A stretch of 64,000 nucleotides of DNA from Hyphomonadaceae bacterium (lineage in GTDB: Bacteria; Pseudomonadota; Alphaproteobacteria; Caulobacterales; Aquidulcibacteraceae): contig JAEUMP010000001.1 of NCBI GenBank assembly GCA_016791445.1, positions 1-64,000 on the forward strand. Direction: 5' to 3'. This document shows positions 1-10,130 of this stretch, piece by piece. The stretch's first letter is position 1, and the number at the start of each line of letters is the position of its first letter. A program made the translations under genes and the position numbers. The notes beneath the pieces were generated by a model. That model searched no databases and was not told the origin of the DNA. It worked only from the letters and a program-made list of their open reading frames with translations.

Positions 1-280
1 CAAGAAGTTCGAGGCGGAAGCCTACATCCTGACGAAGGACGAAGGCGGCCGTCACACGCCGTTCTTCACCAACTACCGTCCGCAGTTCTACTTCCGCACG
101 ACCGACGTGACCGGCATCTGCAACCTGCCGGCCGGCGTCGAAATGGTCATGCCGGGCGACAACGTGAAGATCTCGGTCGAGCTCATCACCCCGATCGCCA
201 TGGACCAGGGCCTGCGCTTCGCGATCCGCGAAGGCGGCCGCACCGTCGGTTCGGGCGTCGTCGCGAAGATCCTCGAATAG
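1..280 (+). CDS. tuf: Elongation factor Tu, C-terminal part (5' truncated by window)
   Basis: The reading frame from base 2 encodes about 92 residues ending ...[10 protein letters not shown] then TAG. It carries the conserved EF-Tu domain 3 pieces [26 protein letters not shown] and [16 protein letters not shown]-Tu delivers aminoacyl-tRNA to the ribosome as a GTP complex. Only the third beta-barrel domain is inside the window; the GTPase domain lies upstream. Position near the S10 operon fits the end of a str operon (rpsL-rpsG-fusA-tuf), although four other genes separate it from rpsJ here. Confidence 0.97.
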   Translation, partial: KKFEAEAYILTKDEGGRHTPFFTNYRPQFYFRTTDVTGICNLPAGVEMVMPGDNVKISVELITPIAMDQGLRFAIREGGRTVGSGVVAKILE

Positions 281-290
281 GCAAATGCAG

Positions 291-465
291 CCCTCTCCCG
301 CCTGCGGGAGAGGGACCGCCCGGCGGAAGCCGGGCAGGGTGAGGCCCGTGAGACGCGAGTCTCACGGGCCTTCGTCTTTTCCGGCGCCGCTCCGGCGTCT
401 CACTCACCCTCACCCTGACCTCGCATTCGCTCGGTCTGTCCCTCCCCCGCAGGCGGGGGAGGGAT
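291..465. repeat. Intergenic inverted-repeat element, copy 1
   Basis: The spacer after tuf is filled by a palindrome-rich element. It opens with a small hairpin (CCCTCTCCCGCCTGCGGGAG...), passes through GGGTGAGG and a GTGAGAC/GTCTCAC-type core, then CTCACCCTGACC, and closes with a second hairpin (CCCTCCCCCGCAGGCGGGGG). Related copies lie at 38899-39050 and 58634-58777, with a degenerate one at 14043-14132. It looks like a short non-coding interspersed repeat. I see no credible gene between 281 and 561. Confidence 0.85.
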
Positions 466-561
466 TCGTTCGGCGCCTTGCATCCAATACGCACGGCTGC
501 TGCATCCCGCTGTCAGGCAGGGCGGCCCACGAGGCGCGCCCGAGAGACCGTGGAGACTCCC

Positions 562-1473
562 ATGTTGCGTGTGACCGCCGCCGCCGCCGTCGTGTTCCTG
601 GCCTTCACCGGGCCTGGCATCGCCAATCCCGCCGCATCCGGCCCGCGTCTCGTGGTGCGCGGCGTCGCCGCCCAGATCCAGATCGTCCCGGAGGATCGCG
701 CCGACTATGCCGCCGAAATCGGCGCGCCCGGCCGCTTGCCGGCCATAGAATTGCGCCGCGAGGGACAGACGCTCGTGCTCGACGGCAAGCTCGAACGGCG
801 CATCCGCAGCTGTTCCTCACGCGCCGGCGGTCCGGTCTCGGTGACCATCAACGGCATCGGTCGGGTGTCGCAGGCCGAATTGCCCACCATCGTCATCCGC
901 GCCCCGCGCGAGGTGGCCGGGCGGATCGCGAACGCCGGTGCGACGAAGATCGGCCCTGCGCGCGCGGCGACGCTCGATTTCGACGGATGCGGCGACGCGC
1001 GGTTCGACGTCGTGACGGGCGATCTCTCGGTCGAACTCGACGGATCCGGCGATGTGGACTTCGCGACGGTGGGCGGTCGCCTTGCGGCGCAACTCGACGG
1101 ATCGGGCGATGTGCGCGGGGGCGACGTGTCGGGTGACGCGCGGTTGATCCTTGATGGCTCCGGCGACATCGTCATCGGCCGCGTCGGCGGCGGCCTCGCC
1201 GCCGAACTGGACGGGTCCGGCAACATCACGGTGGCGTCCGTGGGCGGGGCGACATCGCTGTCGCTCGACGGCTCGGGGAACATCACCGTACGCGGCGGGA
1301 CCGCGCCGCGCCTGATCGCGGACATCGACGGGTCCGGCAACATCTCCTTCCTCGGCGAGGCCGGCGGCGTGCGCGCGTCGATCGACGGCTCAGGCAACAT
1401 CCGCGTCGCGCGCGCCACCGGCGAGGTCACGCAATCGACGGACGGCTCGGGCCGCATCTCCATCGGCCGTTAA
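562..1473 (+). CDS. Secreted DUF2807/GIN-type beta-solenoid protein with nine 19-residue repeats
   Basis: 303 residues. The ATG at 562 is preferred because it opens directly into a signal peptide (basic start, hydrophobic stretch to about residue 18, GIANPAA cleavage region). From residue 141 a DGSG[DN] core recurs at residues 141 (DGCG), 160, 179, 198, 217, 236, 256, 275 and 294, a near-perfect 19-residue period. This matches the style of DUF2807 (putative adhesin head, GIN domain), which forms stacked beta coils. Probably periplasmic or surface exposed; ligand and role unknown. It stands alone between the repeat and the hydrolase gene. Confidence 0.8.
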   Translation: MLRVTAAAAVVFLAFTGPGIANPAASGPRLVVRGVAAQIQIVPEDRADYAAEIGAPGRLPAIELRREGQTLVLDGKLERRIRSCSSRAGGPVSVTINGIGRVSQAELPTIVIRAPREVAGRIANAGATKIGPARAATLDFDGCGDARFDVVTGDLSVELDGSGDVDFATVGGRLAAQLDGSGDVRGGDVSGDARLILDGSGDIVIGRVGGGLAAELDGSGNITVASVGGATSLSLDGSGNITVRGGTAPRLIADIDGSGNISFLGEAGGVRASIDGSGNIRVARATGEVTQSTDGSGRISIGR

Positions 1474-1570
1474 GGCGGTCGCAGTTTCGTGAGGCCGCCT
1501 CTCGACGCTTGCCGTGCGCACCGCCTGCGGGTTTGGTGCGTACTGACCGAAAGCGAAGAGAGGCGAGCCC

Positions 1571-2440
1571 ATGTGCGATGAACACACCGAAGCCGACAAT
1601 GCGCGTCGCGGGGACCTGTCACGGCGTGGCTTCACGGCCCTGGCGGGGAGCGCGGCGCTCGCGGCCTGCGCCTCCGGCCAAACGCCGGACGGGAAGACCC
1701 TCGCGGTCGCCGAACGCGAGGTGACGATCACGACGGCGGACGGCGTGTGCGACGCGCACTTCGTGCATCCGGCGCAGGGAAAGCATCCGGGCGTCATCGT
1801 GTGGCCCGATATTCGCGGGCTTCGTCCGGCGTTCCGTCAGATGGGCAAGCGGCTGGCCGAGAGCGGCTACAGCGTGCTGACGGTGAACCAGTTCTACCGC
1901 ACGCAGCCCGCGCCGATCCTCAAACCGGAGGACTCCTGGACAGATCCCGCCGTGCGCGCGCGCCTGTTCGGCATGATGAACGGGTTGAACGGCGCGATGA
2001 TCGAGACGGACGCGAAGGCGTTCGTGGCCTATCTCGACGGGCAGGCGTCGGTCGATACGTCGAAGAAGCTCGGCACGACGGGCTATTGCATGGGCGGGCC
2101 GATCATCATGCGCACGGCCGCAGCAGTTCCCGAACGGATCGGCGCCGCAGCAAGCTTCCACGGCGGCGGCCTCGCGACCGACGCGCCGACGAGCCCGCAT
2201 CTCCTCATCCCGCAGATGAAGGCGCGCTTCCTTTTTGCAGTGGCGCAGAATGACGACGCGCGCACGCCGCAGGAAAAGGAGACGCTGCGCGCGACGTTTG
2301 CGGCCAATGGTCTTGATGCGGAGATCGAAGTCTATCCGGCCGACCACGGCTGGTGCCCCCCGGACTCTCCGGTCTATGACGAAGCGCAGGCGGAGCGCGC
2401 CTGGGCGCGGCTGCTCGTGCTGCTGCGGACGTCGCTCTAG
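1571..2440 (+). CDS. Dienelactone hydrolase family protein with Tat/lipoprotein-type leader
   Basis: 289 residues, alpha/beta hydrolase of the dienelactone hydrolase family. The leader has a twin-arginine motif (SRRGF, residues 17-21), a hydrophobic stretch and a lipobox-like LAAC ending at Cys33, so the enzyme may be a Tat-exported lipoprotein. The catalytic triad is visible: Cys173 in GYCMGG, Asp228 or Asp229 in QNDDART and His259 in PADHGW. Substrate is not evident; family members cleave lactone or ester bonds. Start ATG follows a GAGAGGCGAG purine tract. It converges on the outer-membrane protein gene. Confidence 0.85.
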   Translation: MCDEHTEADNARRGDLSRRGFTALAGSAALAACASGQTPDGKTLAVAEREVTITTADGVCDAHFVHPAQGKHPGVIVWPDIRGLRPAFRQMGKRLAESGYSVLTVNQFYRTQPAPILKPEDSWTDPAVRARLFGMMNGLNGAMIETDAKAFVAYLDGQASVDTSKKLGTTGYCMGGPIIMRTAAAVPERIGAAASFHGGGLATDAPTSPHLLIPQMKARFLFAVAQNDDARTPQEKETLRATFAANGLDAEIEVYPADHGWCPPDSPVYDEAQAERAWARLLVLLRTSL

Positions 2441-2453
2441 CGCGCAAAAGGAA

Positions 2454-2481
2454 AGGGCGCCCCGGTTTCCCGGAGCGCCCT
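2454..2481. terminator. Hairpin between convergent genes, likely terminator
   Basis: AGGGCGC and GCGCCCT arms flank an inner CCGG/CCGG pairing and a small loop. On the minus strand the hairpin is followed by a T-rich stretch (TTTCCTTTT), so it best serves the minus-strand barrel gene; on the plus strand there is no T run. Confidence 0.5.
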
Positions 2482-2523
2482 CCCTCAGCCCAATCCGCTT
2501 GCGCGGACAACTGCTCGTTCAGT

Positions 2524-3273
2524 TCAGAAGCCGACGCGCGAGGCGAGGCTCGACAGACCCGCGAGGCTCGCGCCGTTGCGGTCGCGGTCCTTCAGGCTGC
2601 CGCCGAAGTTGTAGCGCACGCCGATGGTGAAGGCGTCCGACGAGATGTTCGCGTCATCGAATTCCGTGCGCGTGTAGCCGCCGTAGACCGACACCGGAAC
2701 CGCCGCGAACTTGTATTCGCCGCCGACGCCCGCCGACCAGGCGTTGTCGTCGAACGGGCCGGCTTCGACCTTCGCCCAGCCGAGCGCGCCCTGGATGCGG
2801 AAGTTGTCGGTCAGGAAGTAGCGGACCTGACTGTCGACGCCCCAGATGTCGGCGTCGCTGTCATCGGCGTTGGCGTAGCCGAACGCGCCCGCGACGGTGA
2901 CGTTGTTGAAGTACTTCTCGCCTTCGACGCCCACGCTCCAGACCGTTTCGTCAGCGATGTCGGCGAGGCCGACGAAGCCGCCGACGAGGTACTTGTCGTT
3001 GCGGGCGTTGACGTGACCGGTGAGGCCGTAGGCTTCGTTGTTCGAGCCGTCGGAATCGGAGAAGGCCGCGTCGATCTGGACGCCGAGGCTCGGCGTGGCC
3101 TTGAAGGCCCACGCGCCTTCGATGCCGTAGCCGTCGGAGTCGTCGTCGCCGAAGCCGGTGTCGACTTCCGCACGGGTGTAGGCGGCGCCGACATAGCCGG
3201 AGCCTGCGTTGGCCGCCGGAGCGACCGCGAGCAGGGCGACCGCGCTGAGCGCGCCGATAAGCACTGATTTCAT
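2524..3273 (-). CDS. Outer-membrane beta-barrel protein (opacity-like porin family)
   Basis: 249 residues. A clear Sec signal peptide (MKSVLIGALSAVALLAVAPA, cleavage after ANA) is followed by short alternating strands rich in Gly, Tyr and Asp. The protein ends in ...ASRVGF, with the terminal Phe typical of proteins inserted by the BAM complex. Repeating strand patterns such as YGGYTRTEF and FTIGVRYNFG support a small 8-10 stranded barrel. No transport substrate can be inferred. Start ATG follows an AAGGTGGATC Shine-Dalgarno-like tract. Monocistronic, divergent from the WYL regulator. Confidence 0.82.
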   Translation of the reverse strand: MKSVLIGALSAVALLAVAPAANAGSGYVGAAYTRAEVDTGFGDDDSDGYGIEGAWAFKATPSLGVQIDAAFSDSDGSNNEAYGLTGHVNARNDKYLVGGFVGLADIADETVWSVGVEGEKYFNNVTVAGAFGYANADDSDADIWGVDSQVRYFLTDNFRIQGALGWAKVEAGPFDDNAWSAGVGGEYKFAAVPVSVYGGYTRTEFDDANISSDAFTIGVRYNFGGSLKDRDRNGASLAGLSSLASRVGF

Positions 3274-3460
3274 TGGGATCCACCTTGGATTATGCCGCCG
3301 CGTGTTCGCGGTCGATAGCGGTTAACTAGGAGCATGGCCGATCAACGCCAATGACTTGGGTCGCCGCCGCCGGCCCATTGTGGATAACCGTGGCGCGACG
3401 GTCACGTATTCGTGTCTGGGGGGAGTCTCCGTGGCCGCAGGGCCTTGCTCCGGCCAGCCT

Positions 3461-3480
3461 GCTGACAGCATGCTGTCAGC
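3461..3480. promoter_or_regulatory. Perfect 20-bp palindrome upstream of the WYL regulator
   Basis: GCTGACAGCATGCTGTCAGC is an exact 20-bp palindrome ending 22 bases before the ATG of the helix-turn-helix/WYL gene at 3503. Its position and symmetry suggest an operator for a dimeric regulator, most simply autoregulation by the adjacent protein. That link is inference. Confidence 0.6.
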
Positions 3481-3502
3481 AGCATTGCAGTAGAGCGGGC
3501 CC

Positions 3503-4246
3503 ATGAGACGCGCGGACCGTCTGTTCCAGATCATCCAGATCCTGCGCCGCTCCCAGCGGCCGCTGACCGCTCACGCCATCGCCGCCGAACTGGAGACCTC
3601 CAAGCGCACGGTTTACCGCGATGTGTCGGCGCTGATGGCCCAGCGCGTGCCGATCCGGGGCGAGGCGGGGACGGGCTATGTGCTGGAGGGCGGGTTCGAC
3701 CTGCCGCCATTGATGCTGACCGCCGAGGAGATCGAGGCGGCGGTGCTGGGCGCGCAATGGGTGGCGGGACGAGGCGACCCGGCGCTGGCGCGCGCCGCGC
3801 AGGACCTCATCGCAAAGATCGCCGCCGCCGTGCCCGAGCGCATGCGCGTCCACACCGACGACCCCGCCATCCGCGCCCATCCGGCGTGGAACCGGGTGGT
3901 GGACGGCATCGACATGGCGCAGGTCCGCGCCGCGATCCACAACGGCCGCAAGGTCCGTCTGCTGTATCGCGACGAGCAGGGGCGCGAGAGCGAGCGGGTC
4001 GTGTGGCCGATTCTGGTGGGCTATTGGGAAACGGTCCGGATCGTCGGCGCCTGGTGCGAACTCCGTCAGGATTTCCGCAGCTTCCGCACCGACCGCGTCG
4101 CCGCCGCAACCTTCCTCGACGAGCGCTATCCGGAGCGTCCCGGCATACTGCGCGCCAAGTGGCGCAGGGCCATGGAGGCGCAGGCCGCCGAAGGGCGACG
4201 AGAAGGTCGCGCCTGCAATGCGGATTCTGGCGCTTCCGGCGCTTGA
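3503..4246 (+). CDS. YafY/DeoR-like transcriptional regulator with WYL domain
   Basis: 247 residues. Residues 1-60 form a winged helix-turn-helix (RRADRLFQIIQILR ... TAHAIAAELETSKRTVYRD). The C-terminal half (about 138-215) is a WYL-type ligand-sensing domain (AIHNGRKVRLLYRDEQG ... WPILVGYWETVRIVGAWCELRQDFRSFR). This domain order is standard for full-length YafY-type regulators. The last 20 residues are polar and not conserved in style. A perfect palindrome lies immediately upstream. Target genes are unknown. Confidence 0.88.
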   Translation: MRRADRLFQIIQILRRSQRPLTAHAIAAELETSKRTVYRDVSALMAQRVPIRGEAGTGYVLEGGFDLPPLMLTAEEIEAAVLGAQWVAGRGDPALARAAQDLIAKIAAAVPERMRVHTDDPAIRAHPAWNRVVDGIDMAQVRAAIHNGRKVRLLYRDEQGRESERVVWPILVGYWETVRIVGAWCELRQDFRSFRTDRVAAATFLDERYPERPGILRAKWRRAMEAQAAEGRREGRACNADSGASGA

Positions 4247-4272
4247 CGCGCGCATTCCCCCCGCAGTAGAAG
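4243..4272 (+). promoter_or_regulatory. Candidate promoter of the S10 operon
   Basis: TTGACG at 4243-4248, overlapping the end of the WYL gene, is followed after 18 bases by TAGAAG at 4267-4272. This fits a housekeeping sigma factor promoter of the type seen at rpsM (16612). It lies about 250 bases before rpsJ, leaving a long structured leader. Confidence 0.4.
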
Positions 4273-4340
4273 CCCGTTCCTCTTTGGACCGGCCGTAAAT
4301 CTTCACGGTTTAGACGCGGTCCGCGAGTTTACGCGAAACA

Positions 4341-4394
4341 CCCCGTCGATCTCGGGGCCCGGCAGCGGGGCGCATCGCCCCGCCCTTTGTTTTT
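4341..4394 (+). promoter_or_regulatory. Structured leader of the S10 operon with attenuator-like hairpin
   Basis: Within the untranslated leader a first small stem (CCCCG...CGGGG, 4341-4357) is followed by GCGGGGCG-CAT-CGCCCCGC (4365-4383) and then CCTTTGTTTTT. This has the form of an intrinsic terminator placed before the first gene, as expected for an attenuator. In E. coli the S10 leader is regulated by L4; whether that applies here is unknown. Confidence 0.35.
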
Positions 4395-4521
4395 GGGCCC
4401 TCTGATCCGGTTTTCGCGCATTCCCCGCGGACAGCATTCACCGGCAGCCTCCAGGGCGGCGACGACAGGCATTCGGCGCGCATCGGCGCGTCCTCAAAGT
4501 TGGGCGTTAGGGAATTCGGGT

Positions 4522-4836
4522 ATGAACCAGAACATCAGGATCCGGCTCAAGGCCTTCGATCACCGCACGCTCGACGTGTCGACGCTGGAGATCGTGAACA
4601 CCGCCAAGCGCACGGGCGCCAATGTGCGCGGACCGATCCCGCTGCCGACGCGCATCGAGAAGTTCACCGTCAACCGCTCGCCCCACATCGACAAGAAGTC
4701 GCGCGAGCAATTCGAAATCCGCACGCACAAGCGCGTGCTCGACATCGTCGATCCCACCCCGCAGACCGTGGACGCGCTCATGAAGCTCGACCTGTCGGCC
4801 GGCGTCGACGTGCAGATCCAGGTTCTGGGAGCTTAA
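4522..4836 (+). CDS. rpsJ: 30S ribosomal protein S10 (uS10)
   Basis: 104 residues, normal length. The start [18 protein letters not shown] and the motifs [19 protein letters not shown] and [15 protein letters not shown] are diagnostic. The ATG at 4522 is chosen because the upstream in-frame sequence lacks any S10 similarity. S10 sits in the 30S head and, in E. coli, also partners NusB in antitermination. First gene of the S10 operon; its stop is one base before the rplC start. Confidence 0.98.
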   Translation: MNQNIRIRLKAFDHRTLDVSTLEIVNTAKRTGANVRGPIPLPTRIEKFTVNRSPHIDKKSREQFEIRTHKRVLDIVDPTPQTVDALMKLDLSAGVDVQIQVLGA

Positions 4837-4837
4837 G

Positions 4838-5527
4838 ATGCGCACGGGAGTCATCGCCAAGAAAATGGGCATGATGCGCGTCTTCGCCGAAGACGGCGCG
4901 CATGTGCCGTGCACCGTGCTGCAACTCGACAAGCTCACCGTCGTCGGCAACCGCACGCAGGAGAAGGATGGCTACGTGTCGGTCGTTCTCGGCGCGGGCT
5001 CGCCGAAGGTGAAGCGCATGACGAAGGCCGAGCGCGGGCAGTTCGCGAAGGCCAATGTCGAGCCGAAGTCGAAGGTCGTGGAATTCCGCGTCGATGCGGA
5101 CAATCTCGTGCCTGTCGGTTCGGAAATCACCGCCGACCACTACGTTCCCGGCCAGGTCATCGACGTTGCGGGCGTCTCGATCGGCAAGGGCTTCGCCGGC
5201 GCTATGAAGCGCTGGAACTTCGGCGGCCTGCGCGCCACGCACGGCGTCTCGGTCTCCCACCGTTCGCACGGTTCGACCGGCCAGCGTCAGGATCCGGGCA
5301 AGGTATTCAAGGGCAAGAAGATGGCCGGCCACCTCGGCCAGGAACGCGTCACCACGCAGAACCTCACGGTCGTGCGCGTCGACGCCGAACGCGGCCTCAT
5401 CTTCGTGAAGGGCTCGGTCCCCGGATCGGACGGGTCGTGGGTCGAAGTCCGCGACGCCGCCAAGACCGCGCTGCACAAGGATGCGCCGAAGCCGGCCGCC
5501 TTCAAGCAAGCCCAAGCGCAGGCCTAA
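4838..5527 (+). CDS. rplC: 50S ribosomal protein L3 (uL3)
   Basis: 229 residues. Begins [16 protein letters not shown] and holds the signature [15 protein letters not shown] with [21 protein letters not shown]3 binds 23S rRNA near the peptidyl transferase centre through its long loop. Tightly spaced after rpsJ and nine bases before rplD, within the S10 operon. Confidence 0.98.
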   Translation: MRTGVIAKKMGMMRVFAEDGAHVPCTVLQLDKLTVVGNRTQEKDGYVSVVLGAGSPKVKRMTKAERGQFAKANVEPKSKVVEFRVDADNLVPVGSEITADHYVPGQVIDVAGVSIGKGFAGAMKRWNFGGLRATHGVSVSHRSHGSTGQRQDPGKVFKGKKMAGHLGQERVTTQNLTVVRVDAERGLIFVKGSVPGSDGSWVEVRDAAKTALHKDAPKPAAFKQAQAQA

Positions 5528-5536
5528 GGACCAGAG

Positions 5537-6184
5537 ATGAAACTCGACGTTCTCACCCTCGAGGCCGGCAAGGCCGGCTCGGTCGATCTGGACGACGCCA
5601 TTTTCGGCATCGCAGAGATCCGCAACGACATCATCGCGCGCATGGTGAACTATCAGCTCGCCAAGCGCCGCGCGGGCACGTCCAAGACGCTGTCGCGCGG
5701 CGAAGTCGCCCGCTCGCACTCGAAGCTCTACAAGCAGAAGGGCACGGGCCAGGCCCGTCACGGCGCCGCGAACGCGCCGATCTTCCGCGGCGGCGGCCAT
5801 GCCCACAACATCCTGCCGCGCGACTACACGCACAGCCTGACGAAGAAGGTGCGCGCGATGGCGCTGCGCCACGCGCTCTCGGCCAAGGCCGGCGCGAAGG
5901 AGATTATCGTCGTCGATGCCGCGAAGCTCGATGCGCCGAAGACGGCGGACCTGAAGAAAAAGCTCGCGAAGCTCGGTGTGGCGAACGCCCTCGTGATCGC
6001 CGGCGCCGAGGTGGACGACAACTTCGCCCTCGCGGCGCGCAACATTCCGAACCTCGACGTGCTGCCAAGCGCGGGCCTGAATGTCTACGACATCCTGCGT
6101 CGCAAGCATCTCGTCCTGACCAAGGACGCGGTCGAGGCGATCAACGCCCGCTTCGCGGCCAAGACCGAGAAGGAGGCCGCGTGA
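5537..6184 (+). CDS. rplD: 50S ribosomal protein L4 (uL4)
   Basis: 215 residues, slightly longer than the E. coli protein. Contains the L4 loop signature [20 protein letters not shown] and [10 protein letters not shown], followed by [16 protein letters not shown]4 lines the nascent peptide exit tunnel and in enterobacteria represses its own operon through the leader. Its TGA overlaps the rplW ATG by one base, indicating translational coupling. Confidence 0.97.
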   Translation: MKLDVLTLEAGKAGSVDLDDAIFGIAEIRNDIIARMVNYQLAKRRAGTSKTLSRGEVARSHSKLYKQKGTGQARHGAANAPIFRGGGHAHNILPRDYTHSLTKKVRAMALRHALSAKAGAKEIIVVDAAKLDAPKTADLKKKLAKLGVANALVIAGAEVDDNFALAARNIPNLDVLPSAGLNVYDILRRKHLVLTKDAVEAINARFAAKTEKEAA

Positions 6185-6495
6185 TGGCCGCCCCGAAAGT
6201 ATCCGCCGACGTGAAGCACTACGACACGATCCTCGCCCCGATCATCACGGAAAAGGCGACGCTCCTGTCTGACCAGAACAAGATCGTCTTCAAGGTGCCC
6301 GTTGCGGCGACCAAGAAGGACGTGAAGGCCGCCATCGAGGCGCTGTTCAAGGTGAAGGTCGTGTCCGTGAACACGATCACCGTGAAGGGCAAGACGAAGC
6401 GGTTCCGCGGCGTCGAGGGCAAGCGCTCCGACGTGAAGAAAGCCATCGTGACGCTGGCCGCCGGCCAGTCGATCGACGTGACGACGGGGCTCTAA
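6184..6495 (+). CDS. rplW: 50S ribosomal protein L23 (uL23)
   Basis: 103 residues. Diagnostic stretches are [23 protein letters not shown] and [16 protein letters not shown]23 sits at the tunnel exit and is the docking site for trigger factor and SRP. The ATG at 6184 shares one base with the rplD stop (TGATG). Preceded by an AAGGAGG-like tract inside rplD. Confidence 0.97.
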   Translation: MAAPKVSADVKHYDTILAPIITEKATLLSDQNKIVFKVPVAATKKDVKAAIEALFKVKVVSVNTITVKGKTKRFRGVEGKRSDVKKAIVTLAAGQSIDVTTGL

Positions 6496-6498
6496 GAG

Positions 6499-7329
<831 letters not shown>

Positions 7330-7338
7330 GAGAGGGCG

Positions 7339-7614
7339 ATGCCTCGCTCAGTCTGGAAAGGCCCGTTTGTCGATGGCTACCTTCTCGCGAAAGCGGAGAA
7401 GGCCGGCCAGGGCAACCGTCAGGCGATCAAGACCTGGTCGCGCCGGTCGACGATCATGCCGCAATTCATCGGCGTGAAGTTCGACGTGCACAACGGCAAG
7501 TCCTTCATCCCGGTCGCGGTGACCGAAGACATGGTGGGCCACAAGTTCGGTGAGTTCGCACCGACGCGGACCTATCACGGCCACGGCGCCGACAAGAAAG
7601 CGAAGAGGAAGTAG
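7339..7614 (+). CDS. rpsS: 30S ribosomal protein S19 (uS19)
   Basis: 91 residues. [44 protein letters not shown] and [21 protein letters not shown] are diagnostic. S19 forms a head complex with S13 near the A site. In-frame with operon order rplB-rpsS-rplV, three bases before rplV. Confidence 0.99.
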   Translation: MPRSVWKGPFVDGYLLAKAEKAGQGNRQAIKTWSRRSTIMPQFIGVKFDVHNGKSFIPVAVTEDMVGHKFGEFAPTRTYHGHGADKKAKRK

Positions 7615-7617
7615 GCC

Positions 7618-8039
7618 ATGACGGTCGTGCGTAAGAAGCAGCGCGGTCCGGACGGCAAGAATGTGCGCCGTGAGGCGGACAATGAAGCCAAGGCCGTGCT
7701 CAAGATGATCCGCATCTCGCCGCGCAAGTTGAACCTTGTCGCGCAGTCGATCCGCGGCCTGCGCGCTGAGAAGGCGGTCAATGAACTGACCTTCTCGCGC
7801 AAGCGCATCTCCAACGATGTGCTGAAGTGCCTGCAGTCGGCGATCGCGAACGCCGAGAACAACCACAATCTCGACATCGACAGCCTCGTCGTGGCGGAAG
7901 CGCACGTCGGCAAGAACCTGATCATGAAGCGCACCAACACCCGCGCGCGGGGCCGGTCGGTGCGTATCGAGAAGCCGTTCTCCCAACTCACCATCATCGT
8001 GCGGGACATCAGCATGAACGTGCAAGAAGAGGCCGCCTG

Positions 8040-8040
<1 letters not shown>
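7618..8040 (+). CDS. rplV: 50S ribosomal protein L22 (uL22)
   Basis: 140 residues. The core runs from about residue 27 ([20 protein letters not shown]) through the tunnel loop ([20 protein letters not shown]). The roughly 25-residue charged N-terminal extension ([20 protein letters not shown]) is longer than in E. coli, but a start inside the core is not available and the ATG follows AGGAAGTAGG. L22 contacts all 23S domains and lines the exit tunnel. Stop overlaps the rpsC start. Confidence 0.97.
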
Positions 8041-8837
<797 letters not shown>

Positions 8838-8842
8838 CCGCC

Positions 8843-9259
8843 ATGATGCAACCGAAGAAGACCAAGTTCCGTCGCGCCTTCAAGGGCCGCATTCACGGAA
8901 ACGCCAAGGGTGGGTTCACGCTCAACTTTGGCTCCTACGGCCTCAAGGCCGTGGAGCCGGAGCGCGTCACCGCCCGTCAGATCGAGGCGGCTCGCCGCGC
9001 CATCACGCGTCACATGAAGCGTCAAGGCAAGGTGTGGATCCGCATCTTCCCGGACGTGCCGGTGTCGAAGAAGCCTGCGGAAGTCCGCATGGGTTCCGGC
9101 AAGGGCGCGCCGGAATTCTGGGCCGCGCGCGTGCACCCGGGCCGCATCATGTTCGAGATCGACGGCGTCGCCGACGATATCGCGCTGGAAAGCCTGCGTC
9201 TGGGCGCCGCCAAGCTCCCGATCAAGACGCGCATCGTCGCCCGGGTGGAGGGACTCTGA
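8843..9259 (+). CDS. rplP: 50S ribosomal protein L16 (uL16)
   Basis: 138 residues. Begins [19 protein letters not shown]; the second ATG (8846) is an alternative start. Conserved stretches are [43 protein letters not shown] and [21 protein letters not shown]16 organises the A-site tRNA pocket. Immediately after rpsC and one base before rpmC. Confidence 0.98.
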   Translation: MMQPKKTKFRRAFKGRIHGNAKGGFTLNFGSYGLKAVEPERVTARQIEAARRAITRHMKRQGKVWIRIFPDVPVSKKPAEVRMGSGKGAPEFWAARVHPGRIMFEIDGVADDIALESLRLGAAKLPIKTRIVARVEGL

Positions 9260-9260
9260 C

Positions 9261-9482
9261 ATGAAGCTCCGTGACATCCGCAAGCAGGTGAACGACTTCC
9301 GCGCCATGGACGCCGAGAAGCTCGTCGACCAGCTGGCGCAGCTGAAGAAAGAGCAATTCAACCTGCGCTTCCAGCAGGCCACGGGCCAGCTACAGTCGAC
9401 GGCGCGGGTCGGCGAAGTGCGCGACCAGATCGCGCGCATCAAGACAATCCTGCGCGAAAAGCGCCCGACGCAGTCGGTTTGA
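9261..9482 (+). CDS. rpmC: 50S ribosomal protein L29 (uL29)
   Basis: 73 residues, the usual size. [21 protein letters not shown] is followed by the typical helical hairpin ([17 protein letters not shown] ... [18 protein letters not shown]). Located at the peptide exit site with L23. Between rplP and rpsQ in canonical order. Confidence 0.97.
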   Translation: MKLRDIRKQVNDFRAMDAEKLVDQLAQLKKEQFNLRFQQATGQLQSTARVGEVRDQIARIKTILREKRPTQSV

Positions 9483-9494
9483 GGAGATTAAGCG

Positions 9495-9734
9495 ATGCCT
9501 CGGCGCGTATTGCAGGGCGTGATCGTCAGCGACAAGGGTGACAAGACGGTGGTGGTGAACGTGGAGCGCACGTTCCTGCACCCGGTCATGAAGAAGACCG
9601 TGCGTCGCTCGAAGAACTTCCACGCCCACGATGAGTCCAACGCCTTCAAGGTCGGACAGGTCGTCTCGATTCAGGAATGTCCCCCCAAGAGCAAGCTCAA
9701 GCGGTGGGAAGTTGTCGGCGCCGTCCAGGCCTGA
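9495..9734 (+). CDS. rpsQ: 30S ribosomal protein S17 (uS17)
   Basis: 79 residues. [21 protein letters not shown] and [23 protein letters not shown] with [13 protein letters not shown] are standard S17 signatures. Primary 16S rRNA binder in the body of the 30S subunit. Twelve bases after rpmC. Confidence 0.98.
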   Translation: MPRRVLQGVIVSDKGDKTVVVNVERTFLHPVMKKTVRRSKNFHAHDESNAFKVGQVVSIQECPPKSKLKRWEVVGAVQA

Positions 9735-9761
9735 CGTTGAAGGATTGGTGAGGATCGAACC

Positions 9762-10130
9762 ATGATCCAGATGCAGAGCAATCTCGACGTCGCGGACAAC
9801 AGCGGCGCCAAGCGCGTGATGTGCATCAAGGTGCTCGGCGGCTCCAAGCGCCGCTACGCCTCGATCGGCGACATCATCGTCGTTTCCATCAAGGAAGCGA
9901 TCCCGCGCGGCCGGGTGAAGAAGGGCGATGTCCGCAAGGCGATCGTCGTGCGCGTCCGCAAGGATATCAAGCGCAAGGATGGCTCCACCATCCGCTTCGA
10001 CACGAACGCCGCCGTTCTGATCAACCAGCAGGGCGAGCCGATCGGCACGCGCATCTTCGGACCGGTGCCGCGCGAACTGCGCGCGAAGAACCAGATGAAG
10101 ATCATCTCGCTGGCCCCGGAGGTGCTGTGA
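9762..10130 (+). CDS. rplN: 50S ribosomal protein L14 (uL14)
   Basis: 122 residues, exact family length. [41 protein letters not shown] and [25 protein letters not shown] are diagnostic. Forms an intersubunit bridge with 16S rRNA and is the target of RsfS silencing. The TGA overlaps the rplX start by one base. Confidence 0.99.
   Translation: MIQMQSNLDVADNSGAKRVMCIKVLGGSKRRYASIGDIIVVSIKEAIPRGRVKKGDVRKAIVVRVRKDIKRKDGSTIRFDTNAAVLINQQGEPIGTRIFGPVPRELRAKNQMKIISLAPEVL

Noticed and set aside
3379-3387. TGTGGATAA, an exact DnaA-box complement
   Set aside because: A single 9-mer with no second box, AT-rich unwinding region or origin genes nearby; a chance match cannot be excluded and no origin is claimed.
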